A stretch of DNA of 64,000 nt from Variovorax sp. V213 (GTDB taxonomy: Bacteria; Pseudomonadota; Gammaproteobacteria; Burkholderiales; Burkholderiaceae_C). Positions 49,929-58,571 of the stretch are shown here, in pieces. Under the pieces are notes generated by a model. That model worked only from the letters and a program-made list of their open reading frames with translations. It had not been told where the DNA came from and did no database searches. The stretch covers positions 2,357,001 through 2,421,000 of the forward strand of contig NZ_AP028664.1 in the NCBI RefSeq assembly GCF_041154455.1. The letters run 5' to 3'. The position numbers were made by a program, and so were the translations under genes. Position 1 is the stretch's first letter. The number at the start of each line of letters is the position of its first letter.

Positions 49929-52304
49929 TTACTTGCGCAACCCCTGCAGCTTGGCGAAAGCGCTCGCCATCTGTCCCGCGGGCTGCGGCGGGTTGTCGCG
50001 GCGCGGGCCTTGCTGCTGGCCGCGTCCCGCGCCTTCGAAGCGGTTGTCGCGCGGGCCGTCGCGGCGCGCCGGGGCCGCGTCGAGCTTCATCGACAGGCCG
50101 ATACGCTTGCGCGCCACGTCCACTTCCATCACCTTGACCTTGACGATGTCGCCGGTCTTGACGACCTCGCGCGCGTCGTTCACGAACTTGTGGCTCAGCT
50201 GGCTCACGTGCACCAGGCCGTCCTGGTGCACGCCCAGGTCGATGAAGGCACCGAACTGCGCCACGTTGCTCACGGTGCCCTCGAGGATCATGCCCTCGAC
50301 CAGGTCCTTGATGTCGTCCACGCCGTCGTTGAAGCGCGCCACCTTGAAGTCGGGGCGCGGGTCGCGGCCCGGTTTCTCGAGTTCACCGAGGATGTCCTTC
50401 ACCGTGATGACGCCGAACTTCTCGTTGGCGAACAGCTCGGGCTTCAGCGTCTTGAGCATTTCGGCGCGGCCCATCAGCTCGGCGATCGGCTTGCCGGTCT
50501 TGACGATGATCTGCTCGACCAGCGGATAGGTTTCGGGGTGCACGCCGGTGATGTCCAGCGGGTCGGCGCCGCCGCGAATGCGCAGGAAGCCCGCGCTCTG
50601 CTCGAAAGCCTTGGGGCCGAAGCCGGTCACGTCGAGCAACTGCTTGCGGGTGGAGAACGCGCCGTTCGATTCGCGCCAGCGCACCACCGCCTTGGCCACG
50701 CTGGCCGACAGGCCCGAAACGCGGCTCAAGAGCGGCACGCTCGCGGTGTTGAGGTCCACGCCCACCGAGTTCACGCAGTCCTCGACCACGGCCTGCAGGG
50801 TACGTGCCAGTTCGCTCTGGTTCACGTCGTGCTGGTACTGACCCACGCCGATGCTCTTGGGATCGATCTTCACGAGCTCGGCCAATGGGTCCTGCAGGCG
50901 GCGCGCAATGCTGGCGGCACCGCGCAGGCTCACGTCCACGTCGGGCATTTCCTGCGAGGCGAATTCGCTGGCCGAATACACCGAAGCGCCAGCTTCGCTG
51001 ACCACCACCTTGTCGACCTTCATCTCGGGCGCGCCGGCCTGTGCGGCCATCTTGGCGAGCAGCTTGATGAGGTCGGCGGCGAGCTTGTCGGTCTCGCGGC
51101 TCGCGGTGCCGTTGCCGATGGCGATCAGGTTCACGCCGTGCTTGGCGCAGAGCTTGCCGAGGGTGTGCAGCGAGCCCTCCCAGTCCTTGCGCGGCTCGTG
51201 CGGGAACACGGTGGCGGTTTCGACCAGCTTGCCGGTGGCATCGACCACGGCCACCTTGACGCCGGTGCGAATGCCCGGGTCCAGGCCCATCACGACGCGC
51301 GGGCCGGCCGGAGCGGCCAGCAGCAGGTCGCGCAGGTTGTCGGCAAACACCTTGATTGCGACCTTCTCGGCCTCTTCGCGCAGGCGGGTGAACAGGTCGC
51401 GCTCGGTGGAAAGCGCGAGCTTCACGCGCCAGGTCCAGGCCACGCACTTGCGGATCAGGTCGTCGGCCGGGCGGCCCGCGTGGCTCCAGCCCAGGTGCAG
51501 CGCGATCTTGCCTTCGGCGATGCTGGGCTTGCCCGGTTCGGGCTCGACCGGCAGCACCAGCTTGGCATCCAGGATTTCGAGCGTGCGGCCGCGGAACACC
51601 GCCAGCGCGCGGTGCGACGGCACGCGGCCGATCGGCTCGTCATAGTCGAAGTAGTCGCGAAACTTGGCGACGTCCGCGTTGTTCTCGTCCTTGCCGGCCA
51701 TCAGCGTGGACTTGAGCAGGCCTTCGGCCCAAAGCCATTCGCGCAGGCGCTGCACCAGCGCTGCGTCTTCGGCCCAGCGCTCGGAAAGAATGTCGCGCAC
51801 GCCGTCGAGCACGGCTGGCACGGTGGAGAAATCTGGGCCCGGCTTGCCGTCGTCGAGCGTGGTGGCGGGTTGCAGGAAGGCCTTGGCCTGCACCGCGGGG
51901 TCGAGCGTGGGATCGGCCAGCAGCTTGTCGGCCAGCGGCTCGATGCCGAACTCGCGCGCGATCTGGCCCTTGGTGCGGCGCTTCTGCTTGAACGGCAGGT
52001 ACAAGTCTTCGAGTTCCTGCTTGGTCGGCGCGAATTCGATCGCGGCGCGCAATTGGGGCGTGAGCTTGCCCTGCTCGTCGATGCTCTTGAGCACCGCGGC
52101 GCGGCGGTCTTCGAGTTCGCGCAGGTAGGAAAGGCGCGCTTCCAGTTCGCGCAGCTGGATGTCGTCGAGGCCGTCGGTGGCCTCCTTGCGGTAGCGGGCA
52201 ATGAACGGAACCGTGGCACCGCCATCGAGCAGTTCGATGGCCGCCTTCACCTGGTGCTCGCCGACCTTGATCTCGGTGGCGAGCTGGCGAATGATTTTTT
52301 GCAT
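49929..52304 (-). CDS. tex: Tex family RNA-binding transcription accessory protein
   Basis: Predicted 791 residues. The N-terminal helical domain (VGEHQVKAAIELLDGGATVPFIARYRKE), a YqgF-like domain (GLDPGIRTGVKVAVVDATG), HhH motifs (LLSRVSGLSASVAKAVVRWRE) and a C-terminal S1 domain (GMILEGTVSNVAQFGAFIDLGVHQDGLVHVSQLS) are all visible. Tex is an RNA-polymerase-associated factor that affects transcription and toxin expression in several genera. The C-terminus is basic and disordered. Confidence 0.95.
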   Translation of the reverse strand: MQKIIRQLATEIKVGEHQVKAAIELLDGGATVPFIARYRKEATDGLDDIQLRELEARLSYLRELEDRRAAVLKSIDEQGKLTPQLRAAIEFAPTKQELEDLYLPFKQKRRTKGQIAREFGIEPLADKLLADPTLDPAVQAKAFLQPATTLDDGKPGPDFSTVPAVLDGVRDILSERWAEDAALVQRLREWLWAEGLLKSTLMAGKDENNADVAKFRDYFDYDEPIGRVPSHRALAVFRGRTLEILDAKLVLPVEPEPGKPSIAEGKIALHLGWSHAGRPADDLIRKCVAWTWRVKLALSTERDLFTRLREEAEKVAIKVFADNLRDLLLAAPAGPRVVMGLDPGIRTGVKVAVVDATGKLVETATVFPHEPRKDWEGSLHTLGKLCAKHGVNLIAIGNGTASRETDKLAADLIKLLAKMAAQAGAPEMKVDKVVVSEAGASVYSASEFASQEMPDVDVSLRGAASIARRLQDPLAELVKIDPKSIGVGQYQHDVNQSELARTLQAVVEDCVNSVGVDLNTASVPLLSRVSGLSASVAKAVVRWRESNGAFSTRKQLLDVTGFGPKAFEQSAGFLRIRGGADPLDITGVHPETYPLVEQIIVKTGKPIAELMGRAEMLKTLKPELFANEKFGVITVKDILGELEKPGRDPRPDFKVARFNDGVDDIKDLVEGMILEGTVSNVAQFGAFIDLGVHQDGLVHVSQLSHKFVNDAREVVKTGDIVKVKVMEVDVARKRIGLSMKLDAAPARRDGPRDNRFEGAGRGQQQGPRRDNPPQPAGQMASAFAKLQGLRK

Positions 52305-52426
52305 GTCGGAGTGACGTCCCTGTCATGCACGCCCGGACGGGGCCGGCGTGCTTGGCGAATAAAGCGTGGAAGTTTGCCATAGGGCCGCAGGGGGATCTCC
52401 CATCGGCAACCCGCACAATCGATGCG

Positions 52427-52969
52427 GTGCCGATCCCTCCCCCATCCTCTCCCCCGCCCGCCGGCTCTCGTCCCGCATCGGGGCCGCGAAAACTGCTGCG
52501 CACGCTGATGGCGGTGCTGCTGGTGCCAGTGCTTCTTTTCGAGGAATGGGGTTGGGTGCCCTTGGCTGCCCTGGCCGCCCGGCTGGCGCGCCTGCCGCTC
52601 TGGGCCCGTGCGGAGAACTGGCTGCGCAACCTGCCGCCTTGGGGCGCATTGCTGGCCTTTTTTCTGCCGGTGCTTCTGCTGTTGCCGGTGAAGGTGCTGG
52701 CGCTGTTTCTCTTTGGCCGGGGCCACGCGGCCAGCGGCGTGACGGTATTGATCGTCGCCAAGCTGATCGGCACCGCCTTCGTGGCGCGCATCTTCCAGCT
52801 GGTCGAAGGCGCGCTCATGCGCATTGCGCTGTTCGCGCGCTGGTATCCGCGCTGGAAAGCCTGGAAAGACCGCGTGCTGACGCTCGTCCGCGAGAGCCGT
52901 CCGTGGCGCGTGGTGCGGGCCCTCAACCGCCGGCTTGCACGGGCATGGCGGCGATTGCGCGAGGGCTGA
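52427..52969 (+). CDS. Hypothetical membrane protein
   Basis: Predicted 180 residues from a GTG at 52427. Two or three hydrophobic segments (LLRTLMAVLLVPVLLFEEWG, LLAFFLPVLLLLPVKVLALFLF, VTVLIVAKLIGTAFVARIFQ) and a very basic C-terminus (VVRALNRRLARAWRRLREG). An ATG at 52325 would lie 20 bp from the divergent tex start and was not preferred. No family recognised with confidence. Confidence 0.6.
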   Translation: MPIPPPSSPPPAGSRPASGPRKLLRTLMAVLLVPVLLFEEWGWVPLAALAARLARLPLWARAENWLRNLPPWGALLAFFLPVLLLLPVKVLALFLFGRGHAASGVTVLIVAKLIGTAFVARIFQLVEGALMRIALFARWYPRWKAWKDRVLTLVRESRPWRVVRALNRRLARAWRRLREG

Positions 52970-52979
52970 GTGCTTATTT

Positions 52980-53021
52980 TTACCCGGGTGTATTGCGATA
53001 CTAATATTACCCGGGTAATAT
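52980..53021. promoter_or_regulatory. Paired ACCCGGGT operators upstream of GIY-YIG/MarR operon
   Basis: Two copies of TTACCCGGGT occur, at 52980-52989 and 53007-53016, with centres 27 bp apart. The second is part of an 18-bp perfect palindrome ATATTACCCGGGTAATAT (53004-53021). The AT-rich flanks stand out from the GC-rich surroundings. The second palindrome ends eight bases before the GIY-YIG start, so binding would block transcription or initiation. Autoregulation by the MarR-type protein in the operon is the obvious hypothesis. Confidence 0.7.
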
Positions 53022-53028
53022 ATGAAGC

Positions 53029-53391
53029 ATGAACATGCCCCAAGAGACGAGGCGCGCCCTCGTCCGCAAATACAAGGAAACGGTCCGCCCCGCGGGTGTC
53101 TTCGTCATCCGCAATACGCTCAGCGGCCGCCTCTACATGGGTGGGAGCCTCGATGTGGAGGGGGCGATGAACCGCGCCCGCTTCGAACTCGGCCTGCGCT
53201 CGCACCGCAACAAGGCGCTGGTGCGCGACTGGGCCGCGCACGGTGCGGCGAACTTCAGCTTCGAGGTGATCGACCGCGTGAAGGAGCGCGACGACCCGGC
53301 CTTCGACCGCGCCGCGGAACTCGAAAAACTGCTTGCGCTCTGGCGCGAGGAGCTTCAGTGCCACGGTGACCGGGGCTACGACGCGCCATGA
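53029..53391 (+). CDS. GIY-YIG-type nuclease-domain protein
   Basis: Predicted 120 residues. GVFVIRNTLSGRLYMGGSLD matches the GIY-YIG core with substitutions (GVF for GIY, YMG for YIG-like), and Arg in MNRARFELGLRSHRNKALVRDW plus Glu in FSFEVIDRVKERDD follow in the right order. Small stand-alone members of this family often precede a MarR-type gene. Catalytic competence is uncertain. The stop overlaps the MarR start (ATGA). Confidence 0.78.
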   Translation: MNMPQETRRALVRKYKETVRPAGVFVIRNTLSGRLYMGGSLDVEGAMNRARFELGLRSHRNKALVRDWAAHGAANFSFEVIDRVKERDDPAFDRAAELEKLLALWREELQCHGDRGYDAP

Positions 53392-53825
53392 GCATCGATC
53401 CACTGGACTTGTGCCTCAACATCGGCCGTGCCCACGCCTGCCTGAACCTGAAGCTCCAGGAGGAGCTGGGCGCCTTCCATGGCCTGAACTACGAAGACTT
53501 CACGCTGCTTCATCGGCTTCTCGGCGCCGAAGGCGGCTGCATGCCGGCAGCCGACCTTGCGCGATCCCTGGGGTTGCCGATCTCGGCGTTGATTCGCAAA
53601 ATGGTCCTGCTCGAAAAAACGGGGCTGGCCGAACGCACGGCAGGCACGGATGGAGACGGCCTTCATGCAGCCATTCGCCCCGGCGGCAGAAAACTGATGC
53701 AAGCTGCAGTCACGACCGTCGAAGCAATCTGCGCCGATGCGGTGAAATCGCTGGCTCCGGAAGGCCTGTCGCAAATCAACGTTGCGCTCCTTGCGCTTTG
53801 CCACGACGACACGCCGTACGCCTGA
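53388..53825 (+). CDS. MarR-family transcriptional regulator
   Basis: Predicted 145 residues. Helical dimerisation ends flank a winged helix: LNYEDFTLLHRLLGAEGGCMPAADLARSLGLPISALIRKMVLLEKTGLAER is the typical MarR recognition region, followed by the wing GDGLHAAIRPGGRKLM. Two Cys residues occur near the N-terminus (LCLNIGRAHACLNLK), so redox sensing is conceivable. Translationally coupled to the GIY-YIG gene. Confidence 0.82.
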   Translation: MSIDPLDLCLNIGRAHACLNLKLQEELGAFHGLNYEDFTLLHRLLGAEGGCMPAADLARSLGLPISALIRKMVLLEKTGLAERTAGTDGDGLHAAIRPGGRKLMQAAVTTVEAICADAVKSLAPEGLSQINVALLALCHDDTPYA

Positions 53826-53889
53826 GCCGTTCAACGGGTAGATTACGCACCCCGTTTCGACCGGCCCCGAGAGAACAAAGAAATCCGAC

Positions 53890-54465
53890 ATGCCATCCGA
53901 CACGCCACCCACCAAGCTGATTGTTTTTGCCGGCTTCAAGCGCATCGCCCAGGGAAGCACCGCTGACGTGCTCGCACAATTGCGCGAGCGCAAGGACGAC
54001 ACGCCCTGTCTCGTGTTCAACGAACAGACCGGTGAACAGCTCGACTTAGACGTTCACAACCGGGCCGGCGCCGTGGCGCATGCGGCCAGCGCCGCGGCCC
54101 ACGAAGAAACCCCGCGCGGCGTGGGCCGCCCGAAGCTCGGTGTAGTCGCGCGAGAAGTCACCCTGCTGCCGCGCCACTGGGACTGGCTCAACCGTCAACC
54201 TGGCGGCGCCTCGGTCGCACTGCGGCGGCTGGTCCAGGAGGCGAGCCGCGTCAACGCCGACCGCGACGCCGTGCGCGCATCGCGCGAAGCGGCCTACCGC
54301 TTCATGACCGCGATCGCGGGCGCCCTGCCCGGCTTCGAGGAAGCCACCCGCGCGCTGTTCGCCGGCGAGCGAAACCGCTTCGAGGCGCTGATCGACTCCT
54401 GGCCACCGGACCTGCGCGTCCACCTTCAAGAATTGTCCGCCGCCGGCTGGAGCACCACCGCATGA
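53890..54465 (+). CDS. DUF2239 family protein
   Basis: Predicted 191 residues. VFAGFKRIAQGSTADVLAQL, PCLVFNEQTGEQLDLD, RGVGRPKLGVVAREVTLLPRHWDWL and ASREAAYRFMTAIAGALPGFEEATRALFAGE are conserved blocks of DUF2239. The GRPKLGVVAREVTLLPRHWDWL block resembles a ribbon-helix-helix DNA-binding motif. Stop overlaps the MATE start by four bases, so it may regulate or act with the pump. Confidence 0.85.
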   Translation: MPSDTPPTKLIVFAGFKRIAQGSTADVLAQLRERKDDTPCLVFNEQTGEQLDLDVHNRAGAVAHAASAAAHEETPRGVGRPKLGVVAREVTLLPRHWDWLNRQPGGASVALRRLVQEASRVNADRDAVRASREAAYRFMTAIAGALPGFEEATRALFAGERNRFEALIDSWPPDLRVHLQELSAAGWSTTA

Positions 54466-55877
54466 GAGCAACCTCCGAGAACGCAGCCACGGGCCAGAGC
54501 GGCCTGCGTGGCACGCCGGTCGCACCCGCCGGTGCGCCGCGCGCGCTGTGGAAGACCTTCCTGTTCTTTCTCGCGCCGATGCTGCTCAGCAACATCCTGC
54601 AGTCGCTCTCCGGCACCATCAACAACATCTACGTCGGCCAGATGATCGGCGTCGGCGCGCTGGCGGCCGTGTCGAGCTTCTTTCCGGTGATGTTCTTCTT
54701 CATCGCCTTCGTGATCGGGCTGGGCGCTGGCGCGTCGGTGCTGATCGGCCAGGCCTGGGGCGCGCGCGATGCCGCCAAGGCCAAGGCCGTGGCCGGTACC
54801 ACGCTGTCGGTCGGCATCCTGCTCGGGCTGGCGGTGGCCGTGTTCGGCGGCGCCTTCACGACGCCGCTGCTCGCCCTTCTGGGCACGCCGCCCGACGTGC
54901 TGGCCGACTCCACGCGCTATGCCCGAATCATGCTGATCGCGATGCCCGGGCTGTTCGTGTTCCTGCTGTCAACTGCCATGCTGCGCGGGGTCGGCGACAC
55001 CATGACACCGCTGCTCACGCTGATCATTTCCACGGCGGCCGGCCTCATCGTCACACCCGCACTCATCCGCGGCTGGGGCGGCCTGCCGCAGCTCGGTGTT
55101 GCCAGCGGCGCCTGGGCCACGGTCGTGGGCTTCGTGGCCTCGACGCTGTGGCTTGGATGGCGCCTGCGCCGCCGCGGCAGCCCGCTGGCGCCCGACGCGG
55201 AATTCATCCGCCATCTGCGCATCGACCCCAGGCTGTTGAAGGCGGTGCTCAAGGTGGGCGTGCCCACGGGTGTGCAGATGATCGTGGTCGCACTGGCCGA
55301 AATTGCCCTGCTCTCGCTGGTCAACGGCTATGGCTCCAGCGCCACTGCGGCGTACGGTGCGGTGAACCAGGTGGTGGCCTACGTGCAGTTTCCGGCCATC
55401 TCGATTGCCATCACGGCGTCGATCCTTGGCGCGCAGGCCATCGGCGCGGGCCGTGCGGACCGGCTGGGCGACATCGCCAAGACGGCGCTGCTGATGAACC
55501 TGGTGCTGACCGGCGGACTGGTGCTGCTGGGCTACCTGTTCTCGCGCCACCTCATGGGCTTTTTCATCACCAGCGCGCCGGTGATCGAGATTGCGCAGAC
55601 GCTGCTGCACATCATGCTCTGGAGCCTCGTCATCTTCGGCATGGCCTCGGCCATCTCGGGGATCATGCGGGCCAGCGGGTCGGTGCTGGTGCCCACGGCC
55701 ATCTCGATCCTCTGCCTGATCGGCATCGAGGTGCCTGTGGCCTGGTTCATGAGCCACCGCATCGGGCTCAACGGCATCTGGTATGCCTACCCCGTGACCT
55801 TCGGCGCGATGCTGCTGCTGCAGACCGCCTACTACCGCCTGGTGTGGCGCAAGAAGGCAATCCGGCGGCTGGTGTAG
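54462..55877 (+). CDS. MATE-family efflux transporter
   Basis: Predicted 471 residues with twelve hydrophobic segments. FFLAPMLLSNILQSLSGTINNIYVGQMIG and the twin-repeat second half GVPTGVQMIVVALAEIALLSLVNGYGSSATAAYGAVNQV are typical of the NorM/DinF superfamily, exporting cationic drugs with Na+ or H+. Coupled to DUF2239. Confidence 0.93.
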   Translation: MRATSENAATGQSGLRGTPVAPAGAPRALWKTFLFFLAPMLLSNILQSLSGTINNIYVGQMIGVGALAAVSSFFPVMFFFIAFVIGLGAGASVLIGQAWGARDAAKAKAVAGTTLSVGILLGLAVAVFGGAFTTPLLALLGTPPDVLADSTRYARIMLIAMPGLFVFLLSTAMLRGVGDTMTPLLTLIISTAAGLIVTPALIRGWGGLPQLGVASGAWATVVGFVASTLWLGWRLRRRGSPLAPDAEFIRHLRIDPRLLKAVLKVGVPTGVQMIVVALAEIALLSLVNGYGSSATAAYGAVNQVVAYVQFPAISIAITASILGAQAIGAGRADRLGDIAKTALLMNLVLTGGLVLLGYLFSRHLMGFFITSAPVIEIAQTLLHIMLWSLVIFGMASAISGIMRASGSVLVPTAISILCLIGIEVPVAWFMSHRIGLNGIWYAYPVTFGAMLLLQTAYYRLVWRKKAIRRLV

Positions 55878-55893
55878 CCGGCGCGGCGACCCA

Positions 55894-56370
55894 TCACTCG
55901 CCGTCGAAGGCTTTCTTCACCTCGGCGATGTCGAGCTTGACCATCTTCATCATCGCCTGCATCGCGCGGGCGGCCTTGGCCGGGTCCTTGTCCCGGAACA
56001 TGCGCAGGATGGGCATGGGCGCGACCTGCCACGAGACGCCATAGCGGTCGGTGAGCCAGCCGCACTGCACCGGCTGGCCGCCGCCTTCGAGCAGCTTGTC
56101 CCAGTAATTGTCGACCTCGGCCTGCGTCTCGCACTTCACGAGCATCGAGATGGCCGGGGTGAACTTGTACTGCGGCCCACCGTTGAGCACCATGAACTCC
56201 TGCCCGTCGAGCTCGAACATCGCGGTAAGCAGCGAGCCCTTCAGGCTGGGGTTCTCATCGCCCCAGAGCTGCTTTTCGGTCATGCGCGAGTTCGGGAAGA
56301 TGCCGGTGTAGAACTTCAGTGCGTCTTCGCCGTTGCCGTCGAACCAGAGGCAGGGAACGATCTTCTGCAT
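55894..56370 (-). CDS. VOC-family (PhnB-like) protein
   Basis: Predicted 158 residues. MQKIVPCLWFDGNGEDALKFYTGIFPNSRM and YGVSWQVAPMPILRMFRDKDPAKA match the PhnB/'3-demethylubiquinone-9 3-methyltransferase' subset of the VOC fold. Two beta-alpha-beta-beta-beta modules. Enzymatic function is not known for this branch. Confidence 0.88.
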   Translation of the reverse strand: MQKIVPCLWFDGNGEDALKFYTGIFPNSRMTEKQLWGDENPSLKGSLLTAMFELDGQEFMVLNGGPQYKFTPAISMLVKCETQAEVDNYWDKLLEGGGQPVQCGWLTDRYGVSWQVAPMPILRMFRDKDPAKAARAMQAMMKMVKLDIAEVKKAFDGE

Positions 56371-56434
56371 GGGAATCTCCTGGGTCTGAATGATGAACCT
56401 GAAGGTTCAGTATCCAGGCGGCGCGAGGTGCTTG

Positions 56435-57811
56435 TCAACCCCCCGCCACCACCGGCAGCACGACGCGGAAAGCCACACCCTTGTTCGACAGGCCTTCGGT
56501 CACGTCGACCCTGCCCTCCATCCGGGCGACGGCCTGCCTGACGATGGAAAGGCCCAGGCCCGAGCCGCTCGCTTCATGGCCCGCCCCGCGATAGAAGCGC
56601 TCGAACACCTGCTCGCGCTCGGCGGCCGGAATTCCGGGGCCGTCGTCGGCCACCGTGAGCACCAGGCCTTCGTCTTCCGCCCGCAGCGCCACCGCCACCT
56701 GGCCCCGGTCGTGCACGTAGCGGATCGCGTTATTCAGCAGGTTCTCCAGGATCGACTGGAACGCCGGCACGTCGATGGATGCGTCCAGGCTGTCGGCCGC
56801 GTCGAACGTCAGCTCGATGCCGCGCGCCATGGCGCTCGGCGCCGCCTGCGCGAGGAGCTCCCGAGCCAGCTGTGCAACGTCGATACGCCTTGGCGCGGCC
56901 GGCTGGGCCTCGTCGAGCAACGCGAGGTCGAGCAGTTGCTGCGTCAGGTGCGAGGCCCGTGCAATCGCCTGTTCCAGATGGGCCTGCGCGCGCGCCCGGT
57001 CCTCGCCCGTGCCCGCGCCGGCCAGCGCATGCGCCTGGGCTGCGATGACGGCCATCGGCGTTCGCAGCTCGTGGGCCGCGTCGTGCACGAAGGCGCGCTC
57101 GCGCTGCACCTTGTCGCGCAGCTGCTGCAGCATGCGCTCGAGCGCCGAGGTCAACGGCCTGAGCTCGGCATAGGGCGGGTCCACGCCCAGGGGCGAAAGG
57201 TCGGTGGCCTTGCGGCCGCCGATGCCATCGGCCAGCCGGCGCAACGGCCGAAGCCCGTGCTTTACCGCGAGCCAGACCGGCAGCAGCACGATCGGGAACG
57301 CGAGCAGCAGATAGGGCAGCATGTTGCGCGTGTTGTTGTGCAGCACCTTGGCAAAGGTGCGCTCGGGCTCCGCGAGGCGCAGCGACCAGCGCGGCGTTTC
57401 ATCCTGGTAGACCCAGTACGGTTCGCCGCCAATGTCTTGGGTGGTCACTCGCCGCAGCGGCCCGGCAAGGATCTCGCCGCGCACCCCGGAGGACGAGTAG
57501 ATCAGCCTGCCGCCGCGTTCCCGGAGCTGGAATCGCAGCGTTCCCGCCGGATTGCCGCTGATGCGAAGGGTCTTGTAGATCGTCTCGGTCGACACGATGA
57601 CGGCGCGCACGCTGGCCTCGTCGTCGAGCTGCGAAATGGCATGCGTCAGCGAGCGGCCGAGCTTGCTCAAGCCCTGGTCGACGGCCAGCGACTGCCGGAA
57701 GTTGACGTACATGTACGCCTGCAATGCCAGCAGCACGAAAACGAAGGCCAGCAGCACGGCCAGAAAGACACGCTGCACGAGCGTGGGGCGCCACAGCCTG
57801 CCGCTCATCAT
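56435..57811 (-). CDS. Sensor histidine kinase
   Basis: Predicted 458 residues. Two membrane helices (about 13-35 and 166-185) bracket a periplasmic sensor domain, then HAMP (about 186-240), a HisKA with phospho-acceptor His247 in HDAAHELRTPM, and an HATPase with NLLNNAIRYV, ADDGPGIP and GSGLGLSIV. Layout and length resemble QseC/TctE kinases. Its first ATG overlaps the response regulator stop. Confidence 0.92.
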   Translation of the reverse strand: MMSGRLWRPTLVQRVFLAVLLAFVFVLLALQAYMYVNFRQSLAVDQGLSKLGRSLTHAISQLDDEASVRAVIVSTETIYKTLRISGNPAGTLRFQLRERGGRLIYSSSGVRGEILAGPLRRVTTQDIGGEPYWVYQDETPRWSLRLAEPERTFAKVLHNNTRNMLPYLLLAFPIVLLPVWLAVKHGLRPLRRLADGIGGRKATDLSPLGVDPPYAELRPLTSALERMLQQLRDKVQRERAFVHDAAHELRTPMAVIAAQAHALAGAGTGEDRARAQAHLEQAIARASHLTQQLLDLALLDEAQPAAPRRIDVAQLARELLAQAAPSAMARGIELTFDAADSLDASIDVPAFQSILENLLNNAIRYVHDRGQVAVALRAEDEGLVLTVADDGPGIPAAEREQVFERFYRGAGHEASGSGLGLSIVRQAVARMEGRVDVTEGLSNKGVAFRVVLPVVAGG

Positions 57812-58464
57812 GAGGCGAGCATGTAGCCCACTCCGCGCACGGTGTGCACCAGGGCGCTGCCGATCTTGCGCCGAAGGTTCGACACATGCACTTCCACCGC
57901 GGCAAAGTCCAAGGGCTCGCCCAGCGGCTCGAGCTTTTGCGCGAGCACACCCTTGGCCACCACGGCGCCCGGCTCGCGCGCCAATTCGAGCAGAAGCCGG
58001 AATTCGCGCGGCGACAGCTCCAGCGGCGCTCCGTTCAGCGAGGCGGTGTGACGGCGCGGTTCGATGGCCAGCGCGCCCAGGGTCCACACCTCGCTGGCCT
58101 GCCGCGCCGAGCGGCGCAGCACGGCGCGGATGCGGGAGATGAGCTCGGCGGTGGCAAAGGGCTTGATGACGAAATCGTCCGCGCCTCCGTCGAGCCCTGC
58201 CAACCGGTCTTCCACCGCCGAACGCGCGGTGATCACGATGACCGGAAGACTGCTGCCCTCGCGCCGCCACCGCGCGAGCAGGTCCAGGCCGCTGCCGTCC
58301 GGCAACGACAGGTCGAGCAGCACGCAATCGAAAACGGTGGCGTCCAGCGCGCGCGGCGCGTCGGCCCCGCGCCGGCGCCATTCGCTGCTGAGGCCCTCGA
58401 CCTTGAGCGCGGCCTGCAGGGCGCGGCCAAGGTCGAGGTCGTCTTCGATCAGCAGGATGTGCAC
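57808..58464 (-). CDS. OmpR-family response regulator
   Basis: Predicted 218 residues from a GTG at 58464, where VHILLIEDDLDLGRAL is a normal receiver N-terminus. Phospho-acceptor Asp51 in VLLDLSLPDGSG, Lys in FVIKPFATAE, and a C-terminal winged helix with VEVHVSNLRRKIG and VRGVGYMLA. A longer frame to 58557 runs through the inverted repeat upstream and was rejected. First gene of the two-component operon. Confidence 0.9.
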   Translation of the reverse strand: MHILLIEDDLDLGRALQAALKVEGLSSEWRRRGADAPRALDATVFDCVLLDLSLPDGSGLDLLARWRREGSSLPVIVITARSAVEDRLAGLDGGADDFVIKPFATAELISRIRAVLRRSARQASEVWTLGALAIEPRRHTASLNGAPLELSPREFRLLLELAREPGAVVAKGVLAQKLEPLGEPLDFAAVEVHVSNLRRKIGSALVHTVRGVGYMLAS

Positions 58465-58483
58465 CCGGCCATTGTGCGCGAGC

Positions 58484-58508
58484 CAACCTTTGGCAAAGCC
58501 AAAGGTTG
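58484..58508. promoter_or_regulatory. Perfect 25-bp inverted repeat between divergent genes
   Basis: CAACCTTTGGC and GCCAAAGGTTG, 11 bases each, are separated by AAA. It lies 20 bp upstream of the response-regulator start and 64 bp upstream of the S9 peptidase start. It is a strong candidate operator in the shared promoter; it could also form an RNA hairpin in either leader. Confidence 0.6.
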
Positions 58509-58571
58509 CCGCCGGCAGAATCCATCCACGGACAAGCCCGCACATCAAAACATCCAAGAGGGATGAGGAAC

